From: Lachnospiraceae bacterium
Lineage (GTDB): Bacteria; Bacillota; Clostridia; Lachnospirales; Lachnospiraceae
DNA length: 63,447 nt
NCBI GenBank assembly: GCA_014804485.1
Contig: JAAUZT010000027.1
Location: forward strand, 23,333-86,779
Direction of reading: 5' to 3'
In this document: in pieces, positions 63,272 through 63,447 of the stretch
Position numbering within the stretch: position 1 is the stretch's first letter
Layout of the letters: every line of letters begins with the position of its first letter
Position numbers and translations under genes: made by a program
The notes under the pieces: generated by a model
Database searches by the model: none
Told to the model about the DNA's origin: nothing
The model's input: only the letters and a program-made list of their open reading frames with translations

Positions 63272-63447
63272 ATGGACGAGCATCACACTTACACTTACTT
63301 AGAGACTAACGGGGAATTCAGGATGCGTGAACTTGACCGGGGCGATCTGGAACAGTTTAACGCCTTGTTGCAATATGCTTTTCAGGTTACCTCCTACGAT
63401 CTGTTTCAAACCGGCTGGGAGCAGGATGAAATTAAATATGCCAAGCG
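63272..63447 (+). CDS. Eis-like GNAT acetyltransferase, N-terminal part only
   Basis: 58 complete codons before the window ends. MRELDRGDLEQFNALLQYAFQVT matches the start of Eis-type multi-acetylating GNATs (usual form: LxxxDxxxFxxLLRYAFQV). GGGGA lies nine bases before the ATG. The product is cut by the window edge. Confidence 0.7.
   Translation, partial: MDEHHTYTYLETNGEFRMRELDRGDLEQFNALLQYAFQVTSYDLFQTGWEQDEIKYAK

Overview
The window reads as chromosomal DNA of an anaerobic gut-type Firmicute, most likely a Lachnospiraceae (Clostridium cluster XIVa) member. The basis is the moderate GC, strong AGGAGG ribosome binding sites, T-box leaders, DUF3798-like sugar-binding lipoproteins, domain-swapped GH3 enzymes, Xpt/PbuX and a full rhamnose-to-propanediol pathway. 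No rRNA, tRNA, CRISPR array, integrase or transposase was seen. Most genes lie on the minus strand.

Layout. 1-2.6 kb: 5' two thirds of ileS behind an Ile T-box leader. 2.6-6.6 kb: small accessory genes (GNAT, a HicA-like toxin/antitoxin pair with an autoregulatory-looking operator, an HTH-methyltransferase fusion, a possible ADP-ribosyltransferase-fold protein, a zinc phospholipase C-like protein). 6.6-21.4 kb: a rhamnoside-utilisation operon, with ABC sugar importer, beta-phosphoglucomutase-like HAD, GH3 and GH78 alpha-L-rhamnosidase, ending in two signalling genes (a LacI-type sugar-binding domain fused to GGDEF, and a methyl-accepting chemotaxis protein), facing a divergent AraC regulator. 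21.5-23.9 kb: XRE-DUF5680 regulator and a MATE exporter with a MarR-like remnant in its leader. 24-30.7 kb: the most novel-looking block, a split HipA/CtkA-like kinase (two overlapping genes), a fused kinase of the same design, a 58-residue protein with its own promoter and terminator, and a 1357-residue helical-repeat protein ending in a DUF2971 domain. 30.8-34.2 kb: MacB/FtsX-type ABC exporter. 34.5-35.6 kb: a GNAT gene behind a T-box-like leader. 35.8-36.7 kb: PadR-DUF2812 pair. 36.8-43 kb: rhamnose catabolism (rhaB, AraA/FucI-like isomerase, rhaD, fucO) and an AraC regulator. 43.3-45.7 kb: domain-swapped GH3. 46-49.5 kb: methyltransferase, xpt, xanthine permease, 5'-3' exonuclease. 49.6-52 kb: two-component system and a cytidine/blasticidin-type deaminase. 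53-58.1 kb: hypB, a giant Fe-S/FAD oxidoreductase, hypA and a DUF5692 membrane protein, without a hydrogenase. 58.5-63.4 kb: pncB, AlbA_2/Schlafen-type regulator plus XRE partner, degV and a truncated Eis-like acetyltransferase.

How parts work together. The GH78/GH3 operon should import and cleave rhamnose-containing glycosides, while the rhaB-isomerase-rhaD-fucO operon turns L-rhamnose into DHAP and 1,2-propanediol; two AraC regulators probably respond to these sugars. The co-transcribed GGDEF and chemoreceptor genes suggest that the same substrate also sets c-di-GMP and chemotaxis-type signalling. Several intergenic gaps carry related imperfect palindromes (families at 6517/31595/58232 and at 38885/54454/58201), which look like dispersed REP-like elements.

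All functions are inferred by reading translations and motifs. No database search was run.
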